A DNA stretch of 64,000 nt from Nocardia asteroides (GCA_019930625.1 CP082844.1:1-64000); one strand, 5' to 3'; shown: positions 17,245 through 26,243, counted from the stretch's first letter. Numbers and translations are program-made. The notes: generated from the letters alone by a model not told the origin.

Positions 17245-19161
17245 ATGACCACCATCGACCTCGCGGAGGCGAGGGAGCAGTCCACCCCACCCCCAGCAGA
17301 TGTCGACTCCTCGGCGCAAAGCAGCGTGGCGGCATTTCTGCGCCCCTACCTGGGCGGGTTCGCCGCCGTTGTCGTCCTGCAAATCATCGGCGCAGTTGCC
17401 GGACTGGCACCGTTGCTCGCAGTGGTCGAACTGGGCCGAACACTGTTGGCACACGGGCCGATCGATCACGGTCATGTCTGGATGATCGTGCTCGCGGGCG
17501 CGGTCGGCTTGTTCGCCCGGCTGCTGTTCACGGCCGCATCGTCCGGCATCGGACACCTGCTCGACAGCCGGGTGCAACTGGCATTCCGCAGGCGACTGGC
17601 CGCCCAGCTGGGCCGGGTACCGATCGGCTGGTTCGCCCGGCGCAGTTCTGGCGAGCTGGCGAAGATCGTCGGCAAGGACGTGAGTGCCGTGCACCCGCTC
17701 ATCGCCCACACCCCCGGCGATCTCGTCGCCGCGTTCGTGGTGCCGCTGGTGTCGCTGATCTACCTGTTCACCGTCGACTGGCGGCTCACCCTGATCACAT
17801 TGATACCGGTGGTGCTGGCAGTGGCGCTGGTCCCGCTGATGATGACCCCGACCCGGTTGCGCGAACAGAAGGAGTTCGACGCGGGAATGAGCCGGATCGC
17901 GACTGCGGCCGTCGAGTTCGTGCAGGGCATCGCGGTCATCAAGGCGTTCGGCTCCGGCGAGCGGGCGCACCGGAAATTCCGCACGGCAGCAGACGATTTC
18001 GCTGACTCGTTCCTCCGCATGGTGCACGGTCTCGCTGGGATCGCCGCGGGGATGCAGGTGGTGTTGTCGCCGCCGTTCGTGCTGCTGGTCGTGCTGGCCG
18101 GTGGCGCGGTGTTGATCACGAACGGTTCGCTGGCCCCGGCAGATCTACTGCCGTTCCTGCTGCTGGGGCTCGGGCTGACCGCTCCGGTCGCGGCGCTGGG
18201 CCACGGCTTCGATGATCTGCAAACCGCCCGCCGCGCAGTCGAACGGATTCAGGACGTGCTGGCCGTGCCGGCGCTGCCGCAACCCGCACACCCGCGCACC
18301 CCACAGGGCCGCCGAGTGGAACTGCGGGAAGTCCGATTCGGCTACGACACCGACCGCGAAGTGCTGCGCGGGATCGACCTGGTGCTCGAACCAGGCACGG
18401 TCACCGCGCTCGTCGGGCCGTCGGGAAGCGGCAAATCTACCCTGGTGCAACTGCTACCGCGATTCTTCGACCCCACCCACGGCTCGGTGACCTTGGGCGG
18501 TGTCGATCTACGCCACATCAGCAGCCGGCAGCTGTACAGGATGGTCTCGTTCGTCTTCCAAGACGTACGCCTGCTCCGCGCCACGGTCGCCGACAACATC
18601 GCACTCGCGGTACCCCACGCCGACCGCGACGAGGTGATACGCGCCGCCCGACTGGCCAACATCCACGACCGCATCCTCGCACTACCTCACGGCTACGACA
18701 CGATGCTCGGTGCGGACATCGAACTATCCGGCGGTGAATCACAACGCATCGCACTCGCACGCGCCCTACTGGCCGACACCCCCGTACTCGTACTCGACGA
18801 GGCCACCGCTTTCGCCGACCCCCACACCGAACAAGCCGTACGCCAAGCCCTGGCGGCGCTGACAGGCGACCGCACCATCCTCGTCATCGCCCACCGCCTG
18901 GAAACCATCACCGACGCCGACACCGTCGTGATGCTGGAGAACGGAACGATCATCGAACGCGGTACACCCACCGAACTCCTGACACGAGGCGGAAGATTCG
19001 CCGAATTCTGGCAATCCCACCGAACCGCGTCCACCGGTGCGGCCGAAACCCTCGGTGGCGTGCTGAAGCGTGAATTCGGGCCGCGGAGAAGGCCGCGAAA
19101 CGTGAGCACGCACGGTCTCACGAACGCCGCCGATCGAACCCGAGGAGACGAGCCCAAATGA
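17245..19161 (+). CDS. ABC exporter half-transporter A (TMD-NBD)
   Basis: 638 residues starting at 17245 after CAGGAG. Six membrane helices occupy about residues 30-320. The ATPase has Walker A GPSGSGKST at 391-399, signature LSGGESQRIAL, Walker B VLVLDEATA and the H-loop His in IAHRLE. Its stop overlaps the start of the second half-transporter (ATGA at 19158). The order and sizes resemble the YbtP/YbtQ and IrtA/IrtB pairs, which work as heterodimers in metal-siderophore traffic, but no siderophore gene is nearby, so the cargo is open. Confidence 0.88.
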   Translation: MTTIDLAEAREQSTPPPADVDSSAQSSVAAFLRPYLGGFAAVVVLQIIGAVAGLAPLLAVVELGRTLLAHGPIDHGHVWMIVLAGAVGLFARLLFTAASSGIGHLLDSRVQLAFRRRLAAQLGRVPIGWFARRSSGELAKIVGKDVSAVHPLIAHTPGDLVAAFVVPLVSLIYLFTVDWRLTLITLIPVVLAVALVPLMMTPTRLREQKEFDAGMSRIATAAVEFVQGIAVIKAFGSGERAHRKFRTAADDFADSFLRMVHGLAGIAAGMQVVLSPPFVLLVVLAGGAVLITNGSLAPADLLPFLLLGLGLTAPVAALGHGFDDLQTARRAVERIQDVLAVPALPQPAHPRTPQGRRVELREVRFGYDTDREVLRGIDLVLEPGTVTALVGPSGSGKSTLVQLLPRFFDPTHGSVTLGGVDLRHISSRQLYRMVSFVFQDVRLLRATVADNIALAVPHADRDEVIRAARLANIHDRILALPHGYDTMLGADIELSGGESQRIALARALLADTPVLVLDEATAFADPHTEQAVRQALAALTGDRTILVIAHRLETITDADTVVMLENGTIIERGTPTELLTRGGRFAEFWQSHRTASTGAAETLGGVLKREFGPRRRPRNVSTHGLTNAADRTRGDEPK

Positions 19162-20885
19162 TTCGAATGCTACTGCGCGTGCTCGGCGACGAGTACGCCC
19201 AGCCCGTGCGCCGCACCGTGGCCCTGATGACGGCAACCGCGATAGCCGAAGGTCTGTCCTACGCACTGCTGATTCCGGTGTTGCGGGCACTGTTCGGAAG
19301 CACACCTTCGGACGCTCAGCCCTGGCTGATCGCCTTCGGGGCGGCGGTCGCGGGCTACGGGGCGCTGCGCTATCGCAGCGATCTGTCCGGTTTCCGCGTC
19401 GGCACCACGCTGTTGCGCGGTGTCTATCATCGTTTCGGCGATCGCCTGGCTCGATTGCCCCTCGGCTGGTTCACCGCCGGTCGCGTCGGGGAGGTGTCGG
19501 TCCTCGCCAGCGAGGGTGTGCTGCAAGCGATGAGCGTGATCGCGCATCTGCTGGCGCCTCTCATCTCCGCCGCGGCGACTCCGCTGACGATCGTCGTCGT
19601 GATGCTCGCCTTCGACTGGAAGATGGGGTTGGCCGCGCTGGCCGCCGTCCCGATCGTGGCGGCGATCCAGACCTGGACGGGACGTGCGATGGCCGCCGCC
19701 GACGCGGAGCGGACCGAACGCACCAAGGAGGCCACGGGAAGAGTCATCGAGTATCTCCAAGCCCAGCCGGTGCTGCGCGCCGGCGGCCGGACCGCCGAAC
19801 GCTTCCAGTTGCTCGACGACTCGCTGTCTGGACTCGAGCGCGCTGCTCGCCGTTCCATGCTCTCGGCCCTGCCCGGCATAGTGGGCCTGACGCTCACCGT
19901 GCAGGCGATGTTCACCTCGCTGCTCGCCCTGGGCGCTTACCTCGCCCTCGGCGGAAACATCGGGACAGCCGAGGTTTTGGCGATCCTGGTGCTGGCAGCC
20001 CGCTGCGCGGACCCGCTGCTTTCCCTGTCGGAAATCGGTGGTCAACTGCGCAGCGCACGCGTCGGTCTGGCCGGCCTCGACATGGTGTTGCGCACCGATC
20101 CCCTGCCGGAACCTCCCGAACCGATCCAGCCGGTAGGCCATGCTCTGGAGTTCGACTCGGTCACTTTCCGGCCGGGCGGCCGCACCGTGATCGACAACGT
20201 CTCGCTCTCCGTGCCGCAGGGCCAACGACTCGCCATCGTCGGACCATCAGGAGCCGGTAAAAGCACCCTGCTGCAACTACTCGCCCGCTTCTACGACGTC
20301 GACACAGGCGCGGTACGCGTCGGCGGTGTAGACGTCCGCGCGATCAGCACCCAGGAATTGATGGCGCAATACGCCATCGTCTTCCAAGACGTCTACCTCT
20401 TCGACGGCACCATCGAAGACAACATACGCCTCGGCCGCCCCGACGCCACCGACACCGAAATACGCGCCGCAGCAACCGCAGCACGACTCGACGACGTGAT
20501 CCAACGCCTACCCGACGGCTGGACCACCAACGTCGGCGAAGGCGGCGCACTACTATCCGGCGGCGAACGCCAACGCGTCTCCATCGCCCGCGCACTACTG
20601 AAGAACGCACCCATCGTCCTACTCGACGAAGTCACCTCCGCCCTGGACCCCGTCAACGAAGCAGCCGTCCACGAAGGCATCCAACGCCTCATGACAGGCC
20701 GCACCGTCGTGATGGTCGCCCACCGACTACGCACCGTCCAACACGCCGACCACATCGTCTTCCTCGACAACGGACAGATCGCAGAACAGGGCAGCCACGA
20801 CGAACTACTGCGCCACGGCGGCCGCTACGCCGACTTCTGGGAGATATCCGGAGCACCGGTATCGAGTGCGGCTTCGAACTCATGA
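19158..20885 (+). CDS. ABC exporter half-transporter B (TMD-NBD)
   Basis: 575 residues with about six N-terminal helices. Walker A GPSGAGKST begins at about residue 362; signature LSGGERQRVSI, Walker B IVLLDEVTSALDP and H-loop VAHRLRT follow. Walker B ends in E-V rather than the E-A of the partner. It is coupled to the upstream gene by a 4-base overlap, so the two form a heterodimer. A strong hairpin terminator follows at 20968. Confidence 0.88.
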   Translation: MIRMLLRVLGDEYAQPVRRTVALMTATAIAEGLSYALLIPVLRALFGSTPSDAQPWLIAFGAAVAGYGALRYRSDLSGFRVGTTLLRGVYHRFGDRLARLPLGWFTAGRVGEVSVLASEGVLQAMSVIAHLLAPLISAAATPLTIVVVMLAFDWKMGLAALAAVPIVAAIQTWTGRAMAAADAERTERTKEATGRVIEYLQAQPVLRAGGRTAERFQLLDDSLSGLERAARRSMLSALPGIVGLTLTVQAMFTSLLALGAYLALGGNIGTAEVLAILVLAARCADPLLSLSEIGGQLRSARVGLAGLDMVLRTDPLPEPPEPIQPVGHALEFDSVTFRPGGRTVIDNVSLSVPQGQRLAIVGPSGAGKSTLLQLLARFYDVDTGAVRVGGVDVRAISTQELMAQYAIVFQDVYLFDGTIEDNIRLGRPDATDTEIRAAATAARLDDVIQRLPDGWTTNVGEGGALLSGGERQRVSIARALLKNAPIVLLDEVTSALDPVNEAAVHEGIQRLMTGRTVVMVAHRLRTVQHADHIVFLDNGQIAEQGSHDELLRHGGRYADFWEISGAPVSSAASNS

Positions 20886-20967
20886 CGATTCGTGCGATGC
20901 CGCCGACTTCCCTCGGCGCCGCCGAGATCGGCGCGAGCGAAGCGGGAGTGTCCTAGCGCCCCCGGAA

Positions 20968-21009
20968 CGCCAGAACCCCCTCAGCGTCGAATCTGAGGGG
21001 ATTCTGGCG
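20968..21009 (+). terminator. Hairpin terminator after the ABC operon
   Basis: Arms CGCCAGAACCCCCTCA and TGAGGGGATTCTGGCG pair over 16 bp with one mismatch, with a 10-base loop. No U-tract follows, as is common in actinobacteria. It may serve both the ABC operon and the small leftward gene at 21019. Confidence 0.65.
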
Positions 21010-21018
21010 TCTAACGGA

Positions 21019-21300
21019 TCACAAGCCCCGACAGCCCAATAGCCAATCCGTCGCGGCCTCGATGTCGTCGGCCGGGACCTTGCGCGTGTAGTACGTGGGT
21101 GGAGTTACCCAGCGCAGCCGTTGCAAGCCTCGCACCGGCCGCCCAGTCCACCCGCCGTACTCTCGCCCAAGCGCATACGCTTTCCCGGAGCCAGCGGGGG
21201 CAGGCCACAGCGGGGCCAGTTGCTGCCGTAGCCGGAACCAGCGACCTGACCACATACCGCGACCTCGTGACGTGTGCGGCAGATCCATGGTGGTCCTCAT
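21019..21300 (-). CDS. Hypothetical protein, coupled to regulator remnant
   Basis: A 93-residue frame whose ATG overlaps the stop of the upstream remnant (ATGA at 21297-21300). It is Arg/Trp-rich and contains WFRLRQQLAPLWPAP and YALGREYGGWTGRPVRGL, which look conserved rather than random. No membrane segments. The family is not recognised. The four-base overlap suggests it was the second gene of the regulator's operon. Confidence 0.4.
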   Translation of the reverse strand: MRTTMDLPHTSRGRGMWSGRWFRLRQQLAPLWPAPAGSGKAYALGREYGGWTGRPVRGLQRLRWVTPPTYYTRKVPADDIEAATDWLLGCRGL

Positions 21301-21716
21301 TGGTTGCAGTTGACTATGGTGGGCGACGCACTGCACCTGCCATTCGGCCTGTTCACCAGGCCACACGGCAGATCCGTCAATCGCGCCTGGATCTGTGTCG
21401 AGGCGGCGTCGTGCTCACCGAGGTACATCTGCATGATGCCCGTCATACCGCTCAGCAGGGCCTCTGGCAGATACACCCAGTGCGGATCGAACCCTCGGGT
21501 AGATTCGTATGCCCGGTAGGCCCGACTCAGGGCATCGGTGACCGCCGACTTGTTGCCAGTCGGATCTTGCATCCCGAGGGCATCGGCCTCACGAATCGCC
21601 ATGAGTGCCCGCAGCCTCGGTCCTCCCTGACTCATGGCGGCACGGGATGCGGTTTGGGCATACTGCGCTGCCCGCCGCGTACCCCTGCAACCAGCGCGTC
21701 GTGAACGCTCCCCACT
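21297..21716 (-). pseudogene. C-terminal remnant of an XRE/TPR-type regulator
   Basis: The reverse frame reads AAQYAQTASRAA, LRALMAIREADALGM, ALSRAYRAYEST and TGIMQMYLGEHDAASTQIQARL. These helical repeats are typical of the C-terminal half of actinobacterial helix-turn-helix/TPR regulators. The N-terminal HTH is missing, and similarity is lost upstream of about 21716, where an unrelated divergent frame begins. The last 20 residues also look displaced. Confidence 0.45.
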
Positions 21717-21782
21717 CTCGAGAACCCGGGCACGTATGACAGCGTTACGATAAGCAGCCGCATAGTTAAGGATCCACAACCG

Positions 21783-22607
21783 ATGCCGAGGGGAATCTTC
21801 ACCACAGGCGTGTCCGATTTGTGGGCCGCAGTCAGGGGACGAGTCGGTACGGCCGTCGATTCTGGTGCCGGCGCTTCATCCCAAGGGATCCAGAGATTCG
21901 CGGAGATGGCGAGTTCGGCCAGTCGCACCTTGGACACGACCGATCAGTTGTCGCCGATAGGATTGGGCTGGAGTGGTGGACAGCTGGTTTCTTTCGAATT
22001 CAAAGACGTACTCAGCGCTCCAATCCGTGATCATCGTGGGCGTATGATCGGTGTTGCACTGCCCAGGGACGTCAAACATCTCGCGCGCATTCGAAGATGG
22101 GCCCGCGAGCCGGACCGCCGGAGTGACAAACAGTACATCGATGGGCGGAGCGCTCAAGACTCCGGTATTTCCGCCGGACTTCCTCTTTCCGCTCGTTGGG
22201 CCGGCATTGTCCGGGCCACCGGAATTCCGCCGAAGTACGTCAATTTTCATGCCTCTGCCGAGCTGGCCGAGATACAGGTGGCAGTGGGAGGAACTGTGCA
22301 CCAAGTGGCAACGCCAGGCAAAGTACTGGGGCATTATCTCGCCTATAACCCGTTTTATCGAGTAATTTCCGAAGCGAATCCGAAGGGTCCGACAATCTTG
22401 ACAGGGTGTGATGTTGCGAGCCCAGCAGCATCGACGGGGCGGGACGCGGTCGCAGAGCTTGAAGCCCACAACGCCGTGTCCGGCCCTGTGTACGGCGCCA
22501 AGGGCGATGTGGTACTCGGCACCAAGGAAGGCTCCCACTCCTATATCGAAGTCCGAGGGCTGCCGGGAGACGACATCTACGACGAGCCGTTCGAGCGACT
22601 CAGGTAG
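21783..22607 (+). CDS. Hypothetical protein, possible truncated T7SS-linked effector
   Basis: A 274-residue frame. The second half looks like real protein: VALPRDVKHLARIRRWARE, YVNFHASAELAEIQV, GTVHQVATPGKVLGHYLAYNPFYR, and TILTGCDVAS followed by GPVYGAKGDVV. The GC-anchored C-x-V-A and GPVY segments resemble C-terminal protease- or toxin-like domains of large nocardial secreted proteins, but I cannot name the family. The N-terminal 80 residues look random, which suggests truncation. A T7SS-associated gene converges on it 22 bases away. Confidence 0.45.
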   Translation: MPRGIFTTGVSDLWAAVRGRVGTAVDSGAGASSQGIQRFAEMASSASRTLDTTDQLSPIGLGWSGGQLVSFEFKDVLSAPIRDHRGRMIGVALPRDVKHLARIRRWAREPDRRSDKQYIDGRSAQDSGISAGLPLSARWAGIVRATGIPPKYVNFHASAELAEIQVAVGGTVHQVATPGKVLGHYLAYNPFYRVISEANPKGPTILTGCDVASPAASTGRDAVAELEAHNAVSGPVYGAKGDVVLGTKEGSHSYIEVRGLPGDDIYDEPFERLR

Positions 22608-22629
22608 ACCGCTCGCCGGCGCCGACCGG

Positions 22630-23187
22630 TCACGTTTCGGCGTCGGCACACAGAATTTCGGTACACAGCCGAAACGGGGCGGCGCCCTCAGGATTGAGCA
22701 GGACGTCGGTATCGGGTGGGACGATCTCGGGAAGAATGTGCCCGCGGACTGGAATCCACCGATCGACGTCGATGAGCGCTTTCTGCACCTCTGCCGTGAC
22801 GACAACTACGCAGGATATGCCGTCGACTGCGGCACCGAGGATCGGCCGGTTTTCCTCATCGCAGCCGATTTCCACTATGGAGTTACGAATAGCCGCGACC
22901 AGCTCGGTGCCCAGCTGCCCTCCGGTCACAATTGTGCGGAGAATAGCATCGATCGGATCTGTCGGCACGTTCGACGCACTGGGGCGATAACCCGGATTCG
23001 GTCGAAAGGGGCCAGCAACGCCATCGACTATATCCCAGCCACCAACAACGAGATGTTCCGGCGGAGACCTATCCAGATCACATTGGTCCCACCCCGGATC
23101 GATCAACACCAGCCGTTGTTTCTGCTCAACCACATCCGCTGACGATTCACCCGGCACATCCGCACCTCGCTCACGCTCTCCGCGCAC
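22630..23187 (-). CDS. Type VII secretion system-associated protein
   Basis: About 185 residues from GTG 23187; an ATG at 23271 would add 28 residues without family likeness. It has the succession typical of the family: VLIDPGW, VVGGWDI, GPFRPNPGYRPS, PTDPIDAILR, VEIGCDEENRPILGAAVDGISCVVVVTAE and DVLLNPEG. Such proteins are cytosolic companions of ESX/T7SS substrates in actinomycetes. It converges on the putative effector frame, so the two may be a substrate and its partner. No ESX core gene is in the window. Confidence 0.65.
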   Translation of the reverse strand: MRGERERGADVPGESSADVVEQKQRLVLIDPGWDQCDLDRSPPEHLVVGGWDIVDGVAGPFRPNPGYRPSASNVPTDPIDAILRTIVTGGQLGTELVAAIRNSIVEIGCDEENRPILGAAVDGISCVVVVTAEVQKALIDVDRWIPVRGHILPEIVPPDTDVLLNPEGAAPFRLCTEILCADAET

Positions 23188-23631
23188 ATGATCCCACGAA
23201 GCCTGAGCACCTCTCAGCCCCGAGAACACTGGTCCGCCGATCAGCGATGGCGGGTGAGCCACCTCCAGCACTTACGCTCGCTGAGGCGTGCCGTCGGTCC
23301 GGCGTCTCTGTTTACAGAAGTCGGCTCTGTCCGTCACCGACCGCCGCGCACCCAGTTCAGGGTCGACCACCAATTGCGTGAGCCTCGGGGCGTTCGACGA
23401 GCCGACGATGGTGTGAACTCTGCGAAGAGTGTTTCCGACCGAACTCCGCGCCTGGGGCGCTGCTGAGGTGTTGCGTGTTGAGCAGTATGTGGCGGGACTG
23501 ACGCATCGACAATGCCGGGTCTGCACGCATTCGCACGACGCACCGGTGTATCCGCACGCGAGCAACGGAACAGTCAGACGGCGACGCAGACTGCCATTGG
23601 TGGACTGGGCTGTCGGCAGGTTGCACAGGGG
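23188..23631. other. Intergenic region without a supported gene
   Basis: About 440 bases between the T7SS-associated gene and attL. Several overlapping frames are open, but none has a ribosome site, recognisable motifs or consistent codon use. It is probably decayed chromosomal sequence next to the element. Confidence 0.4.
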
Positions 23632-23677
23632 TTTGTGGGGCGGGCGGGGCTCGAACCCGCGACCAATGGATTATGAG
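23632..23677 (-). repeat. attL: duplicated tRNA 3' segment
   Basis: 46 bases identical to 39954-39999. The repeat runs from three bases beyond the tRNA 3' end to within the anticodon loop (TTATGAG on the plus strand). The following bases (ATCAAAC) do not continue the tRNA, so this copy cannot fold into a functional tRNA. Confidence 0.9.
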
Positions 23678-23697
23678 ATCAAACACTCCGAACGGTG

Positions 23698-23725
23698 TCC
23701 TGACCAGGCGAAATCCTGGTCAGGA
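23698..23725 (-). terminator. Hairpin terminator after the DUF262-AlbA_2 gene
   Basis: A perfect 11-bp stem, TCCTGACCAGG/CCTGGTCAGGA, with loop CGAAAT. It lies about 100 bases beyond the stop of the cargo gene and just inside attL, so it insulates the element from the chromosome. Confidence 0.6.
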
Positions 23726-23827
23726 ACGAGCATACGAGTAAAATCCATTGCTGTCGTTGGCACCGTTGACGATCTTGCATTCCATCATACGATCCGGGGC
23801 GCCAGCAGAGCGCGCGGAAGCGCACGG

Positions 23828-25618
23828 CTATAGGCGCGAGCTACCGCCACGGCGCTCCGCGAACCTCGAACTAAGACCTTCAGCATCTCGGAAAGACGTC
23901 ACTTCAACGGTGGAGTCCCCGTCCCGTCGGTAGGGCACGTCATCAAGGTACGAGAGCTTCGATTGAGGGGGGATTCGAAGCACGATCACACCCATCCCAT
24001 AATAGGAGTTGTAGTCCATATTGGCGAGCACGTCACCCTTAAGGGGCTCGCTCAATTTAGAGTTTCGAATTGCATCTTTCCAGCGGGAAAAATAGGCCTC
24101 CGTGGTCTCACCCAAGAAATCAGCCTCACGCTTGACCCCGACGACATATCTGGTACCAATCTTCTTGGGCTGTACTCCATAGATGGCTTTGACCCTGTTA
24201 GCGTCGGGTTCGTCATCCGTGACACCGATCAAAAGAGTTCCACTATTATCGGGACCGTTGTTGGCAATTGCACATACAGTTTTTACAACTTTATTGAACA
24301 TCGCCGTATCGATCTTCGGAGGATCTGAAAGCATGAGCAGACCCTGCTTGAGCTCGTAGTGAGGGAGTTCGATTTCGGAACGGCGGAGCGCATTATCTAT
24401 GTCGACAGTCGAGTGGGCTCCATAGATTTCCCGCTTATTCGCAGCGACCAAATATCGCGAAAGAAGGCCTTTTATTGAATCTATGTTCTTCCTGCGCTCG
24501 ACGGAGGCCGTCGACTTTCTTCCGGTATCCAACCGGTCATACAACCCGGTCAGAGCATTCTTGACGCCTTTATAGTCCGAGATCCGCTTCTCATCAGTAA
24601 CGATAGCTTCGTGAATAGCAATAAACAGTACCGCAAACGCCGCAGCAAAAGCGTTAGTTGAAGATTTCCTGAAAAGGATAGTGCGCAGCTTCGCGGAACC
24701 ATCCGCCTCGCATATCTTTCGAATCTCGTCAACGCAATACTTGAACTCATCCGAGAAAGCTTCAGACCCATAGCTTGCGAGCGCATCCTCGATGCGCCTA
24801 TTTTCGGGAGTGTCACCCTCATAGATAGCGTCAAGCGCTTCCTTGGAGCGCTCTAGAACGTCTCCGCCGATGACACTCGCAGCTATATCCGCTATACATT
24901 GCTCATCCATACTGTCACGGAGGTCAGTCGATCGCAAAATGCCCTGCTGAACCCAGAAGACACCTTCTGCTGCAACCTCGTATCCGTGCTTGGACATTGG
25001 CAGGTCGATACTGATCGCGGGCATCTGTTGAAGGTTTAGAACTGTACTGGATGCATCACCCCTAATCTGGCATGCTAATTCGCGCACAAGTTGCGAAAAA
25101 CTATTTTGAGTTCCGGCTTGCCTGCGTTCTTGATCACTCAGTCGATGACCATAGGTATTGATTCGGCCGAAGACATCGTCTACTTCATCCTCCGTCGCAC
25201 CGCGCATTACTGTAACCGCCATGACGTAGTCGAGGAATGCGCCGACCTCCCTGCCTGATAAAACCTCGGCACCCTTCGACGATGCAGCCATATCATCGCC
25301 CAATCGATCGCGTGCCGTAGGGAATTGACTTATATCAAAATATCGATCTTCAAGCGTTGGGAAAGCTCCCTCGATGAACGAAATAAGAGTATGCAACCTC
25401 TGAAGCCCGTCAATTACTTCATATTTGCCACCATCGCGTTCAGCGAGAAGAATAGCGGGAACGGGAAACTTTCGAAGAACCGACTCTATCAGCTTCTGCT
25501 TCTCATGCGCTGTCCACACGAGTTTCCTTTGGTACCGACGGTTGACGAATAGCCGTTCCTCGACGTACCAAGAATACAGCGACTGAATTGGTTTAGGCTG
25601 GGAGTCCAGTTCTGCCAT
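23828..25618 (-). CDS. DUF262 (GmrSD-like) - Schlafen/AlbA_2 fusion, probable defence protein
   Basis: 596 residues from ATG 25618; in-frame starts further up add a low-complexity tail. Residues 15-170 carry DUF262 hallmarks: RRYQRKLVW, DGLQRLHTL at 70-78, and FGRINTYGHRLSDQERRQ at about 150-167. DUF262 is the ParB/Srx-like nucleotide-hydrolysing domain of GmrSD modification-dependent nucleases. From about residue 415, ELPHYELKQG...VVKTVCAIANN...GTLLIGVTDDE matches the AlbA_2/divergent AAA-4 (Schlafen) fold, with the conserved E-x-K. The middle is helical. The gene is visibly richer in A+T than the surrounding element, suggesting recent acquisition. It is the accessory gene next to attL, a usual cargo spot. 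A role in phage or plasmid restriction is inference. Confidence 0.8.
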   Translation of the reverse strand: MAELDSQPKPIQSLYSWYVEERLFVNRRYQRKLVWTAHEKQKLIESVLRKFPVPAILLAERDGGKYEVIDGLQRLHTLISFIEGAFPTLEDRYFDISQFPTARDRLGDDMAASSKGAEVLSGREVGAFLDYVMAVTVMRGATEDEVDDVFGRINTYGHRLSDQERRQAGTQNSFSQLVRELACQIRGDASSTVLNLQQMPAISIDLPMSKHGYEVAAEGVFWVQQGILRSTDLRDSMDEQCIADIAASVIGGDVLERSKEALDAIYEGDTPENRRIEDALASYGSEAFSDEFKYCVDEIRKICEADGSAKLRTILFRKSSTNAFAAAFAVLFIAIHEAIVTDEKRISDYKGVKNALTGLYDRLDTGRKSTASVERRKNIDSIKGLLSRYLVAANKREIYGAHSTVDIDNALRRSEIELPHYELKQGLLMLSDPPKIDTAMFNKVVKTVCAIANNGPDNSGTLLIGVTDDEPDANRVKAIYGVQPKKIGTRYVVGVKREADFLGETTEAYFSRWKDAIRNSKLSEPLKGDVLANMDYNSYYGMGVIVLRIPPQSKLSYLDDVPYRRDGDSTVEVTSFRDAEGLSSRFAERRGGSSRL

Positions 25619-25879
25619 AGCAAGAATCTTGCCACACGCTTCCGCCAGTGGGCCGTGAAACCCAGTACGGACCCCCACCTTCCGGTTGTGGTCCATTCTG
25701 CCCCGGCGTGACCGCCTCACGCGCTCTGTGGCACCACCCGCGCTCCACCGCCCGAAACCCGCGCTCGTACACGACCCTTCGAGGGCACTGAGCGCGTCCC
25801 GACGCGCGAACACGCCACCGCAGGTGGCGCAGCGCTAGACGCAACGTCCTCACCCAACGCACCCACGTACCTGACCCCT

Positions 25880-25925
25880 CTTGTGGTCCCTCTCCTTGTG
25901 GTCCCTCTCCTTGTGGTCCCCTCTC
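25880..25925 (-). repeat. Three tandem 15-bp repeats
   Basis: CTTGTGGTCCCTCTC at 25880 and 25895, and with one extra C at 25910. On the minus strand each reads GAGAGGGACCACAAG. The ACCACAAG part also occurs in front of several genes of the transfer operon. Confidence 0.85.
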
Positions 25926-25944
25926 AACCCCATTCCCTTCCAGA

Positions 25945-26045
25945 TTGTTTGGTGTTGGCTCCCTCCCCACCCGGCCGACACTCTCTATGAACAGCGAAGC
26001 CATAGAGAGTGTCGGCCGGGTGGGGAGGGAGACGACGCCAAACAC
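25945..26045. repeat. Long inverted repeat, 31-bp perfect arms
   Basis: Perfect arms at 25959-25989 and 26001-26031, separated by 11 bases; the pairing extends imperfectly outward to about 45 bp per arm. It is far longer than a normal terminator. It is a candidate single-strand origin, a TraSA recognition structure, or a remnant of an inverted duplication. Confidence 0.85.
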
Positions 26046-26076
26046 CCCAGCTCAGCGCACCTTTTTCGCGTCCCCT

Positions 26077-26155
26077 GATCCGACTTTGATCGGATTCGGA
26101 GTCGTATCAAAATCGGATCAGGTCCGGATCAGATCCGAATCAGATCCGGATCGGT
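26077..26155. repeat. GATC-containing iteron-like repeats
   Basis: Seven GATC cores in under 80 bases in variants of (C/G)GATCCGA and ATCCGGATC, in both orientations, for example GATCCGA at 26078 and overlapping copies around 26115-26150. Such clusters are typical of initiator-binding sites. The minus-strand transfer operon ends just to the right. Confidence 0.6.
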
Positions 26156-26172
26156 TTCCCGCACTGGAGACC

Positions 26173-26213
26173 ACGAGTAGGCCCCGCTGGCATTGCCAGC
26201 GGGGCCTACTCGT
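26173..26213 (-). terminator. Strong terminator of the AICE transfer operon
   Basis: A perfect 18-bp stem, ACGAGTAGGCCCCGCTGG with its complement, and loop CATTG. It lies 30 bases beyond the stop of the last operon gene (26244). The symmetric stem could stop transcription from both sides. Confidence 0.8.
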
Positions 26214-26243
26214 ATGCGGTTGTCGGTGCTGCTGCTCGGGTGG

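Larger units (their letters stand above)
25619..26243. other. Repeat-rich non-coding region, candidate replication/transfer origin
   Basis: About 620 bases without a supported gene, between the cargo gene and the end of the transfer operon. It holds three tandem 15-bp repeats, a long inverted repeat, a run of GATC-containing iteron-like repeats and a terminator, each listed separately. In AICEs the origin and the cis-acting transfer locus are non-coding repeat regions of this kind. Confidence 0.5.

Noticed and set aside
23632..23677. Second tRNA gene at the left repeat
   Set aside because: Only the 3' half is present; the D arm and 5' acceptor strand are missing.
23429..23833. 134-residue plus-strand frame across attL
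   Set aside because: It translates the tRNA fragment and has no ribosome site or motif; the same artificial peptide arises at the right end.
25880..25925. Three regular repeats as a possible CRISPR array
   Set aside because: The units are directly tandem with no spacers, and there is no cas gene. No CRISPR array was seen anywhere in the window.
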